NCBI RefSeq assembly: GCF_014337195.1
Contig: NZ_CP060634.1
Span: forward strand, 248,001 to 312,000
Source of the DNA: Qiania dongpingensis
GTDB taxonomy: Bacteria; Bacillota; Clostridia; Lachnospirales; Lachnospiraceae
DNA: 64,000 nt
Reading direction: 5' to 3'
Positions 33,785 through 43,452 of this stretch are shown in pieces. A model generated the notes under the pieces. The model was not told the origin of the DNA, searched no databases, and saw only the letters and a program-made list of their open reading frames with translations. A program made the translations under genes and the position numbers. Numbering within the stretch: the stretch's first letter is position 1; the number at the start of each line of letters is the position of its first letter.

Positions 33785-35413
33785 TCAATCTTTTCTGCTC
33801 TGCAGGAGACGAGGGGAAAAGCGGGCCGCGATGGCCTCCGCCACCCGTATCCCGTCCATGGCGGCTGAAGTGATTCCTCCCGCATATCCAGCTCCCTCTC
33901 CACACGGATAGATCCCCGGAACACTCGCCTCCATGGAAGCATTCCGCTCAATCCGTATAGGGGACGACGTCCGGCTCTCAACGCCGGAAAGCACTGCATC
34001 ATACCGGTCAAATCCCCGCAATTTCTGCCCGCATTGTTCAATGCCCTCCATAAGCGCCCGGTTTAAATATTCTGGGAGAAGACGCCGCAGATTGGCAAAG
34101 TGGTTTCCACCCATCGTATCCGGCAGGACATCTCCCAGAGAACTGCTCATCCTGTCTTCTTTGAAATCTCCGTAAAGCTGAACAGGAACCCTTCCTCCGC
34201 CCAGCTCATGGGCAGCCTTTTCCAGCTCTCTCTGAAATGCGATCCCGGAAAGGGGATGCCCGTTTCCAAAATCCTCCGGCGATACCGTTACGATCATGGC
34301 GCTGTTTGCGTTCCTGCCGTCCCGGCTTCTGTTGCTCATACCATTGACAGCCGTCATCCCCGGTTCAGAGGAAGCGTTGACCACATAGCCGCCGGGACAC
34401 ATGCAGAAGGAATAGACTCCCCTTCCATCTTTCGACCTTGCGGTCAGCTTATAAGGAGCGGGGGGAAGAAGTCCTGCAAAAGTCTCTCCATACTGGGATA
34501 TCTGTATCATCTGCTGTGGATGCTCGATCCGTAAGCCCACGGCAAAGGATTTGGCTTTCATATCCAGCCCTTTTTCATACAGCAGCTGAAAGGTGTCCCG
34601 GGCGCTGTGGCCGATGGCCAGCACAAGACAGTCTGCAGGAAAGAATTGTCCTCCCTCTTTCTTTGTACCGGCAACGTGAATTCCGGTCAGCCTGCCTCCC
34701 TCTATGTCCAGTCCGGCCACTTTGGAATGGAAGTGAAATTCTCCTCCGGCCTGTTCGATTTCCCTTCTCAGATTTTTTAATACCTGTTTTAACACATCTG
34801 TTCCGATATGGGGTTTTTGTTCATATAAAATTTCATCTCCGGCACCCATCTCGGCGAATATTTCCAGGACCCTCCGCCCCCGGCGAGCCGGATCCTTTAC
34901 AAGAGTATTTAATTTTCCATCGGAAAATGTCCCGGCGCCGCCTTCCCCGAACTGAACATTACATTCCGGATCCAGGATTCCAGTCTTCCAAAATTTTGAT
35001 ACTGCTTCCTCACGTTCATCCACAGATCCGCCTCGCTCTAAAAGAATCGGGCAGTAACCGGCTTTCGCCAGCATATAGCCGCAGAAGAGTCCTGCAGGTC
35101 CTGTACCGGCGATCACAGGCCGGTTCTTTAACGGTTCCGCTCCCGGCTCTGCGAACCGGTAGCTTTCTTCTTTTATCAACTGAATCTGTGCGCTTTTCAG
35201 ATGATCTGCTATGGCGCACTCTTTCTTCTTTATCTCCACATCCACCTGAAAGACAATTTGAATATCCTCCTTTTTCCTGGCGTCAATGGATTTTTTAACA
35301 ATCTTCCAGGAAAGAATGTCCTCTTCCCGAAGTCTTAGTTTTCTGCAAAGCTTTTTATAGAGTTCAGCCTCATCCTCTCCGGGACGAAGCTTAAGCTGTG
35401 TGATCCGAATCAT
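33785..35413 (-). CDS. FAD-dependent oxidoreductase (COG2509-like)
   Basis: 542-aa flavoprotein. An N-terminal region of about 95 residues is followed by a Rossmann FAD site (IAGTGPAGLFCGYMLAKAGY, residues about 98-117) with LLERGGSVDER, then FGEGGAGTFSDGKLNTL and a C-terminal PCGEGAGYAGGITSAAMDG. It belongs to the uncharacterised family often called NAD(P)/FAD-dependent dehydrogenase. Its ATG is fused to the stop of the previous flavoprotein gene (ATGA), so the two are made together. Substrate unknown. Confidence 0.85.
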   Translation of the reverse strand: MIRITQLKLRPGEDEAELYKKLCRKLRLREEDILSWKIVKKSIDARKKEDIQIVFQVDVEIKKKECAIADHLKSAQIQLIKEESYRFAEPGAEPLKNRPVIAGTGPAGLFCGYMLAKAGYCPILLERGGSVDEREEAVSKFWKTGILDPECNVQFGEGGAGTFSDGKLNTLVKDPARRGRRVLEIFAEMGAGDEILYEQKPHIGTDVLKQVLKNLRREIEQAGGEFHFHSKVAGLDIEGGRLTGIHVAGTKKEGGQFFPADCLVLAIGHSARDTFQLLYEKGLDMKAKSFAVGLRIEHPQQMIQISQYGETFAGLLPPAPYKLTARSKDGRGVYSFCMCPGGYVVNASSEPGMTAVNGMSNRSRDGRNANSAMIVTVSPEDFGNGHPLSGIAFQRELEKAAHELGGGRVPVQLYGDFKEDRMSSSLGDVLPDTMGGNHFANLRRLLPEYLNRALMEGIEQCGQKLRGFDRYDAVLSGVESRTSSPIRIERNASMEASVPGIYPCGEGAGYAGGITSAAMDGIRVAEAIAARFSPRLLQSRKD

Positions 35414-36642
35414 TTCCTGCCCTGCTTTCCGGCCAGCCAGCCGCTGGTCCATGCCCACTGTAAATTATATCCGCCGCAGATACCGTCCACATCCAGAATC
35501 TCTCCTGCAAAGTACAGTCCTTGGACGAGCCTTGACTCCATTGACTCAGGCACCACGTCCCGTACATCAACTCCTCCCGCGGTCACCTGGGCCTGAGAAA
35601 AGGAATTCGTACCGGAAATCGGCACCGAAAAGCATGTGACGGTCCGGCAGAGCTTTTCTGTCCTGTTCTCATCCAGCTGTTCCGCCGGAAGATGAAACGG
35701 AATATCCGCCTCCTTTAGAAATGCCAGAGCCAGCTTCTCCGGAAACAGGCCGCAAAGCACCTCCAGACAGTCATAGCCTTTCTTTTCCTGACGAACAGAC
35801 TGGAAAAGCTTCTGTTTTTCCTCCATAGATGTATATTCCGGAAGAAAGTCAATTTCAGCCCATACCTGTTTATTCTCCGACAGAGCTTTCGAAGCGTAGC
35901 GGCTGACCTGAAAAACAGGGATTCCAGAAATTCCATAATCCGTCAGCTGAATCTCCCCGGTATCGGCTCCGGCAAATGCCCGTCTGCCGTTTTCCATTAT
36001 GTAAAGAGAAATCCGCCCGTCTGCCCGTACACCTGCTGCCTTTTGGAGGGCGGTTCTGAAAGAACGAAGCTGCACCAACGCCGGCACCGGCTCAATGATC
36101 CTGTGTCCCATTTCGGCCGCCAGACGATACCCGCTTCCGTCGGAACCGGTGGACGGAGCCGCCATTCCTCCGCAGGACAGGATGACTCGGTCAGATACAT
36201 AGGATGTATCCGATGTTCTCACTCGGAATCCTTTTTCATATTTTACAATTTCCCGCACATCTGTTTCCATCTTAAGGTCTACCTTTCGGCGTTCAAGTTC
36301 ACGCAGCAAAGCATTCCGTACGGAAGAGGCCTGGGACGAGCGGGGATATACGTATCCTTCCTTTTCTTTTAAAAAAAGTCCAAGTCCCCGAAAAAATTCA
36401 AGTGTTTCTTTATATCCGAACTGTTTGAGTGCTTTTTCCGGAAAATCCGATTCCGGACAGCGGTAAAAAGAAGCGTCCTGATTCCGGTTGGTCAGATTGC
36501 ACCTGCCGTTTCCCGTGGACAACAGCTTCTTCCCCAGCTGAGGGCTGTGTTCCAGAAGAGTGACCGAATCTCCGGCGCCGGCGGAAGCGATGGCTGCCGT
36601 CATGCCGGCCGCTCCGCCCCCGATTATCACTGTCTTCTTCAT
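35410..36642 (-). CDS. HI0933/YhiN-family flavoprotein
   Basis: 410-aa flavoprotein of the HI0933-like family (also called aminoacetone-oxidase-family FAD-binding enzymes). The N-terminal VIIGGGAAGMTAAIASAGAG binds FAD, and STGNGRCNLTN is the family hallmark. The C-terminal FAGEILDVDGICGGYNLQWA closes the FAD site. The start at 36642 has AGGAG and a promoter just upstream; the longer frame from 36720 would overlap that promoter. Physiological reaction unknown. Confidence 0.87.
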   Translation of the reverse strand: MKKTVIIGGGAAGMTAAIASAGAGDSVTLLEHSPQLGKKLLSTGNGRCNLTNRNQDASFYRCPESDFPEKALKQFGYKETLEFFRGLGLFLKEKEGYVYPRSSQASSVRNALLRELERRKVDLKMETDVREIVKYEKGFRVRTSDTSYVSDRVILSCGGMAAPSTGSDGSGYRLAAEMGHRIIEPVPALVQLRSFRTALQKAAGVRADGRISLYIMENGRRAFAGADTGEIQLTDYGISGIPVFQVSRYASKALSENKQVWAEIDFLPEYTSMEEKQKLFQSVRQEKKGYDCLEVLCGLFPEKLALAFLKEADIPFHLPAEQLDENRTEKLCRTVTCFSVPISGTNSFSQAQVTAGGVDVRDVVPESMESRLVQGLYFAGEILDVDGICGGYNLQWAWTSGWLAGKQGRK

Positions 36643-36691
36643 GGCCTGTCTCCTTTCTGCGCTGAAATTTTCCCGCAGTTTAGCTACAGAC

Positions 36692-36720
36692 ATTATAATA
36701 TGAGTACCGTGGGATTGCAA
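36692..36720 (-). promoter_or_regulatory. Sigma-A promoter of the two flavoprotein genes
   Basis: On the minus strand TTGCAA (36720-36715), a 17-base spacer and TATAAT (36697-36692), right after the stop of the BofC-like gene. Confidence 0.75.
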
Positions 36721-36722
36721 GT

Positions 36723-37385
36723 TCAGCTGGTGATGGATTCCAGATAGTCGTAGAGCTCTCCCACTCCCTTTATATAATAGCCGCTCTTTAGAACCTCCAG
36801 CTCGGAATCCGGAAGCTCCTCTTCTGTCAGATAGGTTTCCATATAGACATCCCGTCTGTCGCTGTAGTAAATTTTCAGATAACCTTCCTCCAAAATAAGA
36901 AGGAACCGATAATCGTCGGGATTCACCGCCTCCTCACTCCTAACTACCAGGCGCGAGGCAGAAAAGGAAACCAGGCTCTTTCCGCTGTCCGATGATTTCA
37001 TAAGGGAGATTAATTCTTCCCTGGTAAGTCCAAGATAATCCTCCGGCATGGGCAGAATGGTTTCTGTCAGGACTTCTGTCTTCGGGTCGTAATTCTGAGA
37101 AATATAAAGCATATCCTTTGTCACCACCGACCCGTCTTTTTTTCCGGCCGCCACAGCATTCTCATCCGTATTCTGCCCTGATCCGGCGCCGTCCGCGGCT
37201 GCGGTCATCGGAACATGAGTCTCCGCTTCCACCGTGTTAAACTGCGATTTGCTTTCCTGTTCTTCCTTGGCCAGCTCCAGCTCCTTTTTCTGTTCCAGAT
37301 TCCGGTAGCTGAAATAATAGACTGTAGAAAACACGAAAAAAAGCAGGCAAAAGCTTAAAAGATACAACCATATGGTTTTTTTCAT
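36723..37385 (-). CDS. Membrane-anchored BofC-like protein
   Basis: 220-aa protein with an N-terminal membrane segment (about 5-25; LYLLSFCLLFFVFSTVYYF), a charged region, and a low-complexity Ala/Gly/Asp-rich stretch (about 60-85). The C-terminal part (about 150-218; YRFLLILEEGYLKIYYSD, then YYIKGVGELYDYLESI) resembles the C-terminal domain of BofC, a forespore protein that restrains the SpoIVB protease. This is a pattern-based suggestion. The neighbouring SpoVB-like gene fits a sporulation link. It begins a new unit after the flippase terminator. Confidence 0.5.
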   Translation of the reverse strand: MKKTIWLYLLSFCLLFFVFSTVYYFSYRNLEQKKELELAKEEQESKSQFNTVEAETHVPMTAAADGAGSGQNTDENAVAAGKKDGSVVTKDMLYISQNYDPKTEVLTETILPMPEDYLGLTREELISLMKSSDSGKSLVSFSASRLVVRSEEAVNPDDYRFLLILEEGYLKIYYSDRRDVYMETYLTEEELPDSELEVLKSGYYIKGVGELYDYLESITS

Positions 37386-37429
37386 AGTGATTCACCCCTA
37401 TTTTTAAGTTGATAATGCACTTTCCCAAA

Positions 37430-37465
37430 AATAAAAAAGAAAGAGGATAGTATTATCCTCTTTCT
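37430..37465 (-). terminator. Terminator of the SpoVB-like flippase gene
   Basis: On the minus strand a 12-bp stem AGAAAGAGGATA with TATCCTCTTTCT and a 4-base loop, followed by TTTTTATTTTT. It could also work in the other direction. Confidence 0.85.
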
Positions 37466-37504
37466 AGTATCTACCACTATGCAGATTTTAAACATGACCA
37501 TAGG

Positions 37505-39172
37505 TTACATCAGATGCAGTTTTTTCGCCGCGGACGCCAGTTTACCGCCCATCGGCATACTTCGAAGCTCGCTTTCGCTGACACAGCGGAATACGATCAG
37601 CATCACAAAATATACGACGACAGCCACAATAACGGCCAGCAGACAGGCTATGGAGTTCCTCTTCGTTATCATGTTCACCAAATAATAGACCAGATAGGAA
37701 GCCCCTCCCATGATGACAGAGGCCAGGAACGGAAGCACGAACGTTTTCTTGACTTCCTGTCTGTATCCCAGGAAATTAGCTATGGATATCCCATTCAGGA
37801 TACACATGGAAAGACCGAACAGCATATTGGCTATAACGACTCCGTAGATTCCTGTCTTCAGCCCATACAGGAGGGCAATGAGAACACCCACATGAAGAAT
37901 CAGGGAAATCAGGGCATTTCTCACAGGAACCTTCATTTTATTGATTCCCTGGAGGATGCCGTTGCTCACCGTAGACAGGGAGAAAAAGATTACGGCAAGA
38001 GAACCTAAGAACAGCAGATCTCCGCCCAGCTGTGTATCCTGCTTAAACAGCATATTCACGATTGGAGAGCTCAGGACCGTCAGTCCGACAGCCGCAGGGA
38101 TTGCTACGATCATGGAAAAACGGATCGTCACATTGATTTTCCGGAGCACCTCTCCCTTCTTTCCTTCCGTCACTGTTCTTGTCAGAGAAGGAAGCATAGA
38201 GGAAGATAACGCGTTGGAAATGGCAATAGGTACGTTTATCAGCAGATAGTACTGACCGGAATATACCCCCCAATTGGCCATGTAATGAGCCGTGCCGCCT
38301 GTGGACTTCATATAGAATCCATATATGCTGTTGTCGATCAGGTTGCTGATATTGTATACAGTCCCGCTGATGATGACCGGGATGATGGTCGCTATGAGGA
38401 CTCTGGCGATATTGCCGTAGGATTCCAGCATCACCGTATTATCCCTCCGCATCTGCTTGTTCAGGACCTGTTTATACATGCGGAACACTACGAAGCAGAA
38501 GAAAAGGGCCGCCAGGGCTCCAACCGCCGTACCAATGGTACCGCCGGCAGCGCCATAGGCATCCGCATAAAAATCCTTCCCCTTTGCAATGTCCATCTTC
38601 GCGCCCATATCAAACAAAAGGAACGCAGCTACAACGCTGACCACGGCATTGATGATCTGTTCAAACACCTGTGACACAGCGGTCGGAATCATGGTGCCGA
38701 GTCCCTGAAAATATCCTCTCAGAGTTCCCAGGAACGCCATGACGAAGATTGTGGGCGCCAGTACCTTGATCGCATATGCCGCCCCCGGTTCATTTAATAA
38801 TTTTGCAGCAAAGAAGTCCGCCCCGAAAAATGTAAGCAGACACGCTGCACCGCCGGATACCAGGGAAAACAGCAGGGAGCTCTGGAATATCCGGTATGCG
38901 TTTTTATGCTGGCCCAAAGCCACCCTGGCCGAAACCATTTTGGATACGGCAAGGGGCAGGCTGTAGGAAGACAGCAGCAGCATGATATTGTAAATATAAA
39001 ACGCGGATGAATACATCCCCATAGCTGCGCTGCCTATCTTATTCTGCATGGGAATCCGGTACACAAGTCCTATGATCCGCACCAGGATCCCGGCCCCCGC
39101 AAGGATTGTTCCCTGCACAAGGAAGTTATTATTTTTCTTTTTTCTCTTTGGTCTTTGATTTTGGCTACTCAT
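37505..39172 (-). CDS. SpoVB/MurJ-like polysaccharide flippase (MOP superfamily)
   Basis: 555-aa membrane protein with about 14 hydrophobic segments. The start LVQGTILAGAGILVRIIGLV followed by YRIPMQNKIG matches SpoVB and related Firmicutes lipid-II or polysaccharide flippases. SpoVB is needed for spore cortex; related proteins such as YtgP act in growing cells, so the exact role is open. The start overlaps the upstream DUF3048 gene by 8 bases, which suggests coupled expression. Confidence 0.85.
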   Translation of the reverse strand: MSSQNQRPKRKKKNNNFLVQGTILAGAGILVRIIGLVYRIPMQNKIGSAAMGMYSSAFYIYNIMLLLSSYSLPLAVSKMVSARVALGQHKNAYRIFQSSLLFSLVSGGAACLLTFFGADFFAAKLLNEPGAAYAIKVLAPTIFVMAFLGTLRGYFQGLGTMIPTAVSQVFEQIINAVVSVVAAFLLFDMGAKMDIAKGKDFYADAYGAAGGTIGTAVGALAALFFCFVVFRMYKQVLNKQMRRDNTVMLESYGNIARVLIATIIPVIISGTVYNISNLIDNSIYGFYMKSTGGTAHYMANWGVYSGQYYLLINVPIAISNALSSSMLPSLTRTVTEGKKGEVLRKINVTIRFSMIVAIPAAVGLTVLSSPIVNMLFKQDTQLGGDLLFLGSLAVIFFSLSTVSNGILQGINKMKVPVRNALISLILHVGVLIALLYGLKTGIYGVVIANMLFGLSMCILNGISIANFLGYRQEVKKTFVLPFLASVIMGGASYLVYYLVNMITKRNSIACLLAVIVAVVVYFVMLIVFRCVSESELRSMPMGGKLASAAKKLHLM

Positions 39173-40274
39173 AGATTTCTACGTTCTCTGCCTTTTCTGT
39201 TTGAATGATGCAGACCCAGGTCTTTCCCTGGTTCAGCTTGATCTCATTTCCATTTGTATCGTAATACCGGGTGATTCCCCAGTCGCCGTCCTTTTTCCAG
39301 GTGACGTCGATGGCTTTCCCGTCAGTGATATACTTCCCGGCGCCTTCTCCCATCACATAGATATAAAGGTATTCTGTGTCATAATAATGCTCATATTCAC
39401 AATATTGGAACAGAATATTCCGGCAGGACAGCTGTTCTCCGGTCGTATCGTCGATCTGCGGTTCCCCGTACTGGGAGCGATAATACACTCCCGATTCAGA
39501 GTTATAGGTAAAAAGAGGGGTGTTGGATGAATAACCCGGCTTCACAAAATTCGCCGCTGACGCACCGGTAAGCTCCGGGGCTTCTCCGTCCTTCACAAAC
39601 TGATAATGTCCCGTATAATCCTCTGCGTACTGCCAGCTGTATCCCATTTTCTCCGCCCCGGCAGTTATACCCGCAGCGGAGGCATAGGCATTGTGAGGCT
39701 TCGGCCGGTCGTCCGTCCGGTAAAAGACGGTCTCTCCGATGCCCAGCACACCATTCAGATTATCGCAGTTGTCTGTATCCATATAATCCAGGGCATAATT
39801 GCATTGGCCATAATGGACGAAGATAGGATCAAATTCATGCTGGAGCAAAACATAATAGGTCCTTGCGCTCCTCATGGAGCCAATCTTCTCCAAACTGTCC
39901 CAGTCTTCAAAGATTCCCATCAGCCGGACGGTATTTCCCTCTGTAGGAGCTTCGTAAATCACATCGGCTTTTCCGATGCCGCTCTGCGGGACGGCGGCCC
40001 GGACGTTGCTCAGCATCACAGCGATCGGACGCCTTCTACCTATGGCCTCAGATACGACTTTTCCAGTCAGATAGCTTCTGCACATTCCTTCTGGAAGCAC
40101 TTCTTCCGTTTCTTCTTCTGCCGTCTCATTCTCTTCCTCTGTCGTTTCTTTCACTGCCTCGGTCTCAGAAGATATCTCCGTGACCGGAAGTGTTTCATCA
40201 GCCTGTTTTCCGCAGCCGGAAAGCAGGACGAGCGCCAATATGAGGACAGCAAAAACTGTCGGCCTCTTTTTCAT
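39165..40274 (-). CDS. DUF3048 (YerB-like) lipoprotein, copy 1
   Basis: 369-aa lipoprotein with a signal peptide ending LLSGCG (lipidated Cys near residue 21) and an acidic Glu/Thr-rich linker (about 28-60). The DUF3048 region follows: RRRPIAVMLSNVRAAVPQSG, IGSMRSARTYYVLLQHEFDP, HYGQCNYALDYMD and a C-terminal NEIKLNQGKTWVCI. Bacillus YerB belongs to this family, function unknown. A close paralog lies at 51792-52916. It is coupled to the SpoVB-like flippase by an overlap. Confidence 0.87.
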   Translation of the reverse strand: MKKRPTVFAVLILALVLLSGCGKQADETLPVTEISSETEAVKETTEEENETAEEETEEVLPEGMCRSYLTGKVVSEAIGRRRPIAVMLSNVRAAVPQSGIGKADVIYEAPTEGNTVRLMGIFEDWDSLEKIGSMRSARTYYVLLQHEFDPIFVHYGQCNYALDYMDTDNCDNLNGVLGIGETVFYRTDDRPKPHNAYASAAGITAGAEKMGYSWQYAEDYTGHYQFVKDGEAPELTGASAANFVKPGYSSNTPLFTYNSESGVYYRSQYGEPQIDDTTGEQLSCRNILFQYCEYEHYYDTEYLYIYVMGEGAGKYITDGKAIDVTWKKDGDWGITRYYDTNGNEIKLNQGKTWVCIIQTEKAENVEIYE

Positions 40275-40283
40275 ATATCCATC

Positions 40284-40787
40284 CTATTCTCTCGGAATGT
40301 CCAGGGCTTCCATCAGAAGCCGTTGGCGTTCCTCCATTAAAATCCTGTCTTTTTCCTCCATGTGGTCGTAGCCCATGAGATGAAGCATGCTGTGCGCCGT
40401 CAAAAAAGCCAGCTCCCTTGTGAGCGAATGGCCATATGCGGCCGCCTGCTCCCGAATCTTGTCCACAGAAAGAATGATGTCGCCCAACAGAAGTTCCCCT
40501 GTTTCCGGATTGAAGCAATCAAACGCACTCTCTTCCTCCAGAAAGTCAAAATCCGCCGGCGAGTCATATTCCGCCATGGGAAAAGACAATACATCCGTCG
40601 TCTTATCAATCCCCCGGAATTCCCGGTTGATCCTCCGTACCTCTTCTGCGTCCGTAAGCGTCACGCTGACCTCGCTCTCATAGGGGCAGGACTCCTGTAT
40701 GAGAGCAGCATCCACCACGCGCCTTACGATATCCTCATAAGGAATCTCAAAAGGCTCGCGTGCTTCATATGAAATATCGCAGGTCAT
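40284..40787 (-). CDS. ybeY: Endoribonuclease YbeY (rRNA maturation)
   Basis: 167-aa zinc metalloprotein for 16S rRNA 3'-end processing and ribosome quality control. The metal motif H-x3-H-x5-H is seen as HSMLHLMGYDH near residue 133. The ATG overlaps the phoH stop (ATGA), the standard phoH-ybeY arrangement. Confidence 0.95.
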   Translation of the reverse strand: MTCDISYEAREPFEIPYEDIVRRVVDAALIQESCPYESEVSVTLTDAEEVRRINREFRGIDKTTDVLSFPMAEYDSPADFDFLEEESAFDCFNPETGELLLGDIILSVDKIREQAAAYGHSLTRELAFLTAHSMLHLMGYDHMEEKDRILMEERQRLLMEALDIPRE

Positions 40788-41782
40788 CTGTTTCCTCCCG
40801 GCCTTCTCGCCTTTCCTCCCGACGGGCTTTTGCTTTCGTATGCCTCATAAGCCTGTACGATTTTCTGCACCAGAGGATGTCTCACAATATCCTTGCTGCT
40901 CAGGCGTATAAAAGAAATCTCCTCAATCTTTCGGAGCACCTTCACCGCCATATCCAATCCGGAAGGCCCGTCCCCTGAAAGGTCACGCTGACTCATATCC
41001 CCGGTCACGATGACCTTGGAGCCGAATCCAATCCTGGTAAGGAACATCTTCATCTGTGCCGGAGTCGTATTCTGCGCTTCATCCAGGATGATATACGCAT
41101 TATCCAGAGTCCTGCCTCTCATGTAAGCCAGAGGAGCTACCTCAATGAGTCCCTTTTCCGCGTTGTGCAGGTAGCTGTCGGCCCCCATGATCTCATAAAG
41201 AGCATCATAAAGCGGGCGCAGATAGGGGTCTATCTTGCTCTGCAGGTCTCCCGGAAGGAAACCCAGTTTTTCTCCCGCTTCTATGGCCGGCCGAGTCAGG
41301 ATGATCCTGCCGACTTCATTGTTCTTAAAAGCTTGGATCGCCATGGCCATAGCCAGATATGTCTTTCCGGTGCCGGCCGGCCCAAGACCGAATACGATCA
41401 TTTTTTCCCGTATGGCGTCCACGTATTCTTTTTGTCCGATGGTTTTTGGTTTCACCGGTTTTCCGGACATCGTCCTGCAGATCAGATCCCGGTCGATTTC
41501 CAGGATCTTGCCGTCTTTTTCTTCAAACGTCAGGGATAACGCATAATCCACATTTTGTTCTGTAATGATATTGCCTCGTTTTGAAAGCTCGATCAGATTT
41601 CCGAAGACGCTGCTGGCCCTTGTCACCATCTGCTCCGGACCTATGACCTTGATGCATCCATCTCTGGACACCATAGTCACACGAAGAGTCCGCTCGATCT
41701 TTTTCAGATAAGCGTCAAACTGGCCGCAGACATTCCGTTCATGTTCCGCAGGAATGTCGATCATCGTTTCCACAATACCCAT
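40784..41782 (-). CDS. PhoH family ATPase (PhoL type)
   Basis: 332-aa P-loop protein with the Walker A GPAGTGKTYLAMAMAIQ near residue 138 and Walker B in AYIILDEAQNTTPAQMKMFL. The N-terminal domain has a KH-like look. Members are predicted RNA helicases or RNases linked to ribosome maturation through YbeY. It lies in the conserved run yqfC-yqfD-phoH-ybeY, as in Bacillus. Confidence 0.93.
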   Translation of the reverse strand: MGIVETMIDIPAEHERNVCGQFDAYLKKIERTLRVTMVSRDGCIKVIGPEQMVTRASSVFGNLIELSKRGNIITEQNVDYALSLTFEEKDGKILEIDRDLICRTMSGKPVKPKTIGQKEYVDAIREKMIVFGLGPAGTGKTYLAMAMAIQAFKNNEVGRIILTRPAIEAGEKLGFLPGDLQSKIDPYLRPLYDALYEIMGADSYLHNAEKGLIEVAPLAYMRGRTLDNAYIILDEAQNTTPAQMKMFLTRIGFGSKVIVTGDMSQRDLSGDGPSGLDMAVKVLRKIEEISFIRLSSKDIVRHPLVQKIVQAYEAYESKSPSGGKARRPGGNR

Positions 41783-41862
41783 GCTTTCTTCTGTCTCCTT
41801 CTATTTGCTATTTCTTATTCTAACATTTTTTTCCGTAAATAGAACCCCTTTTCCAAAAAAAG

Positions 41863-43116
41863 TTATTCCTCTGTAAGTGCGATGGCTTCCGTAGCGTGAA
41901 TCGTACCGGTCACGTCGCAGGTATCTGTCCCCACCGAAACCTGATAAGAAGCCTCCTCCACCTTCACATCTGCGGCCTCCAGATTTTCACAATATGCACG
42001 AAACCGTTTTTCTGCCTGCTCTTTTGCAGCAGTCTCTGAATATACTCCTTCGGCATCCCGGTATTCCCTGGCAGTCACAGTTCCCCATCCTACCGGAAGA
42101 TAAAAGTTTCCCCAAAGGTGTACCTGACTGTAAGTGTCCACCTCATCCGACTTCTCATAAGTATTCTTACCTCCCGGCACATAATGGCGGCTTCCGAACA
42201 GCCACAGATAGCGGCGTACCTTTTTCTGCCCCGTATAATACTGTTTGGGATATGTCAGAGAAAAACTGTCCTTATAGAGATAAGTCGTGCTGGCAATAAC
42301 ATCGCCGTCAGCCTTTACTCCCCCGGTCTTCAAAAGATTTCCGCCCTCATCCTTGATCTCCACGATTCCGGAGATCAGAATCTGCCCGGGCTCCACCGTG
42401 TCCCCCACATGGACAGCCGGAGTCCCGGTCCTGGTGATCATGGAAAGAATGATTCCTCCTCTGCTGGCCGTCACGTCACGGCCCAGAGCCGAGGTATCCG
42501 GCACCTCCTGGCCGGTCAGAGACTCTGCCTCTTCCTTTTCTTCCTCTTGTCCGGTATCGGCCGCCGCTTCCAGCACCTGGTTCTCCTTAATCCGGATGAT
42601 CAGACGGTTTCCGGATATCTCCGCGGACACCCAGGTAATATCGTTATAGTGATTCCGGATATCTTTTTCAATATCCTCACATACGATCCCCGCCTTCTTC
42701 ATTCCATGCACATAGCCCTTCGACTCCAGAAAATGAAGAAGAGTGATGTCCGTGTATTTGGTATTTCCCTCCATGCGGATGTCCCAAATAAATAACGAAG
42801 AAGCGTACAGAAGGCCCGTACAGACTAGGATTCCCACATAAAAAGCCAGCCGCTTCCTGCTTCTCCTCAGAAAAAAAGGAAGCCCTCTTTTTTCCTTTAT
42901 CAGAAGCTTCACCTGTGCTTTCCTGGAGAGCTTCCTGGCCTCATAAAAATCGCCGGCAGCTATGCAAAACCGGTATCCGTTTCCGTCCCGTTCAATCCTT
43001 GTAAGCGAGATTCCATGAAAACCGCATAAATTAAAAAAACGTTCAGGGCTTCCACCTTCCGCTCTGACCGTTAAGCTTCCGTTCCACTGCCCACGTCTAT
43101 TCATAAATGATCTCAC
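41863..43116 (-). CDS. yqfD: Sporulation protein YqfD
   Basis: 417-aa membrane protein of the YqfD family, which in Bacillus is made in the mother cell under sigma-E. A cytoplasmic N-terminal domain of about 90 residues precedes one membrane segment (about 93-113; LAFYVGILVCTGLLYASSLF) and a large extracellular region with WVSAEISGNRLIIRIKEN. An acidic insert (EEEKEEAESLTGQE) is present. The start appears to be GTG at 43116, inside the end of yqfC, with GGAAGG upstream; an ATG four codons later is possible. Confidence 0.88.
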   Translation of the reverse strand: MRSFMNRRGQWNGSLTVRAEGGSPERFFNLCGFHGISLTRIERDGNGYRFCIAAGDFYEARKLSRKAQVKLLIKEKRGLPFFLRRSRKRLAFYVGILVCTGLLYASSLFIWDIRMEGNTKYTDITLLHFLESKGYVHGMKKAGIVCEDIEKDIRNHYNDITWVSAEISGNRLIIRIKENQVLEAAADTGQEEEKEEAESLTGQEVPDTSALGRDVTASRGGIILSMITRTGTPAVHVGDTVEPGQILISGIVEIKDEGGNLLKTGGVKADGDVIASTTYLYKDSFSLTYPKQYYTGQKKVRRYLWLFGSRHYVPGGKNTYEKSDEVDTYSQVHLWGNFYLPVGWGTVTAREYRDAEGVYSETAAKEQAEKRFRAYCENLEAADVKVEEASYQVSVGTDTCDVTGTIHATEAIALTEE

Positions 43117-43360
43117 GAATCCTTCCTTCGATTTTCATGGCCTCCCGGTTGAAATAGGAGATCACCAGATCACATCCGGTGATCTTTATTCTGCACATAC
43201 CGCTTAAGACCCGTATACACTCGGGCCCGTACTCCAGGATTCCTTTATGGTTCTCGATGGTAAGCTCCCTGCATCCGAGAGCAGTGATGACGGCGGCCCC
43301 CAGACATAAGTCCTGCGGAAGCTCCAGGGCCGACACCAAAGATTCCATCCCTTTTTTCAT
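43097..43360 (-). CDS. yqfC: Sporulation protein YqfC (YabP/YqfC family)
   Basis: 87-aa YabP/YqfC-family protein: LCLGAAVITALGCRELTIENHKG is typical, with ISYFNREAMKIEGRI at the end. Yabp/YqfC proteins act in the mother cell during sporulation. It overlaps yqfD by 20 bases. A CATAAACT on the minus strand just upstream could be a sigma-E -10, but I see no matching -35. Confidence 0.88.
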   Translation of the reverse strand: MKKGMESLVSALELPQDLCLGAAVITALGCRELTIENHKGILEYGPECIRVLSGMCRIKITGCDLVISYFNREAMKIEGRIREIIYE

Positions 43361-43405
43361 CGGCGCCCCTCTTTTCTTTTACATTTCAGTTTATGAAAAA
43401 GAGAC

Positions 43406-43437
43406 AAAAAAAAGAACCATTGAGGTACAATGGCTCT
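43406..43437 (-). terminator. Terminator of rpsU
   Basis: On the minus strand stem AGAGCCATTG with CAATGGTTCT (one G-U pair), 5-base loop, followed by eight U. It lies 16 bases past the rpsU stop. Confidence 0.9.
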
Positions 43438-43452
43438 TTTTTGTCTGCACAA

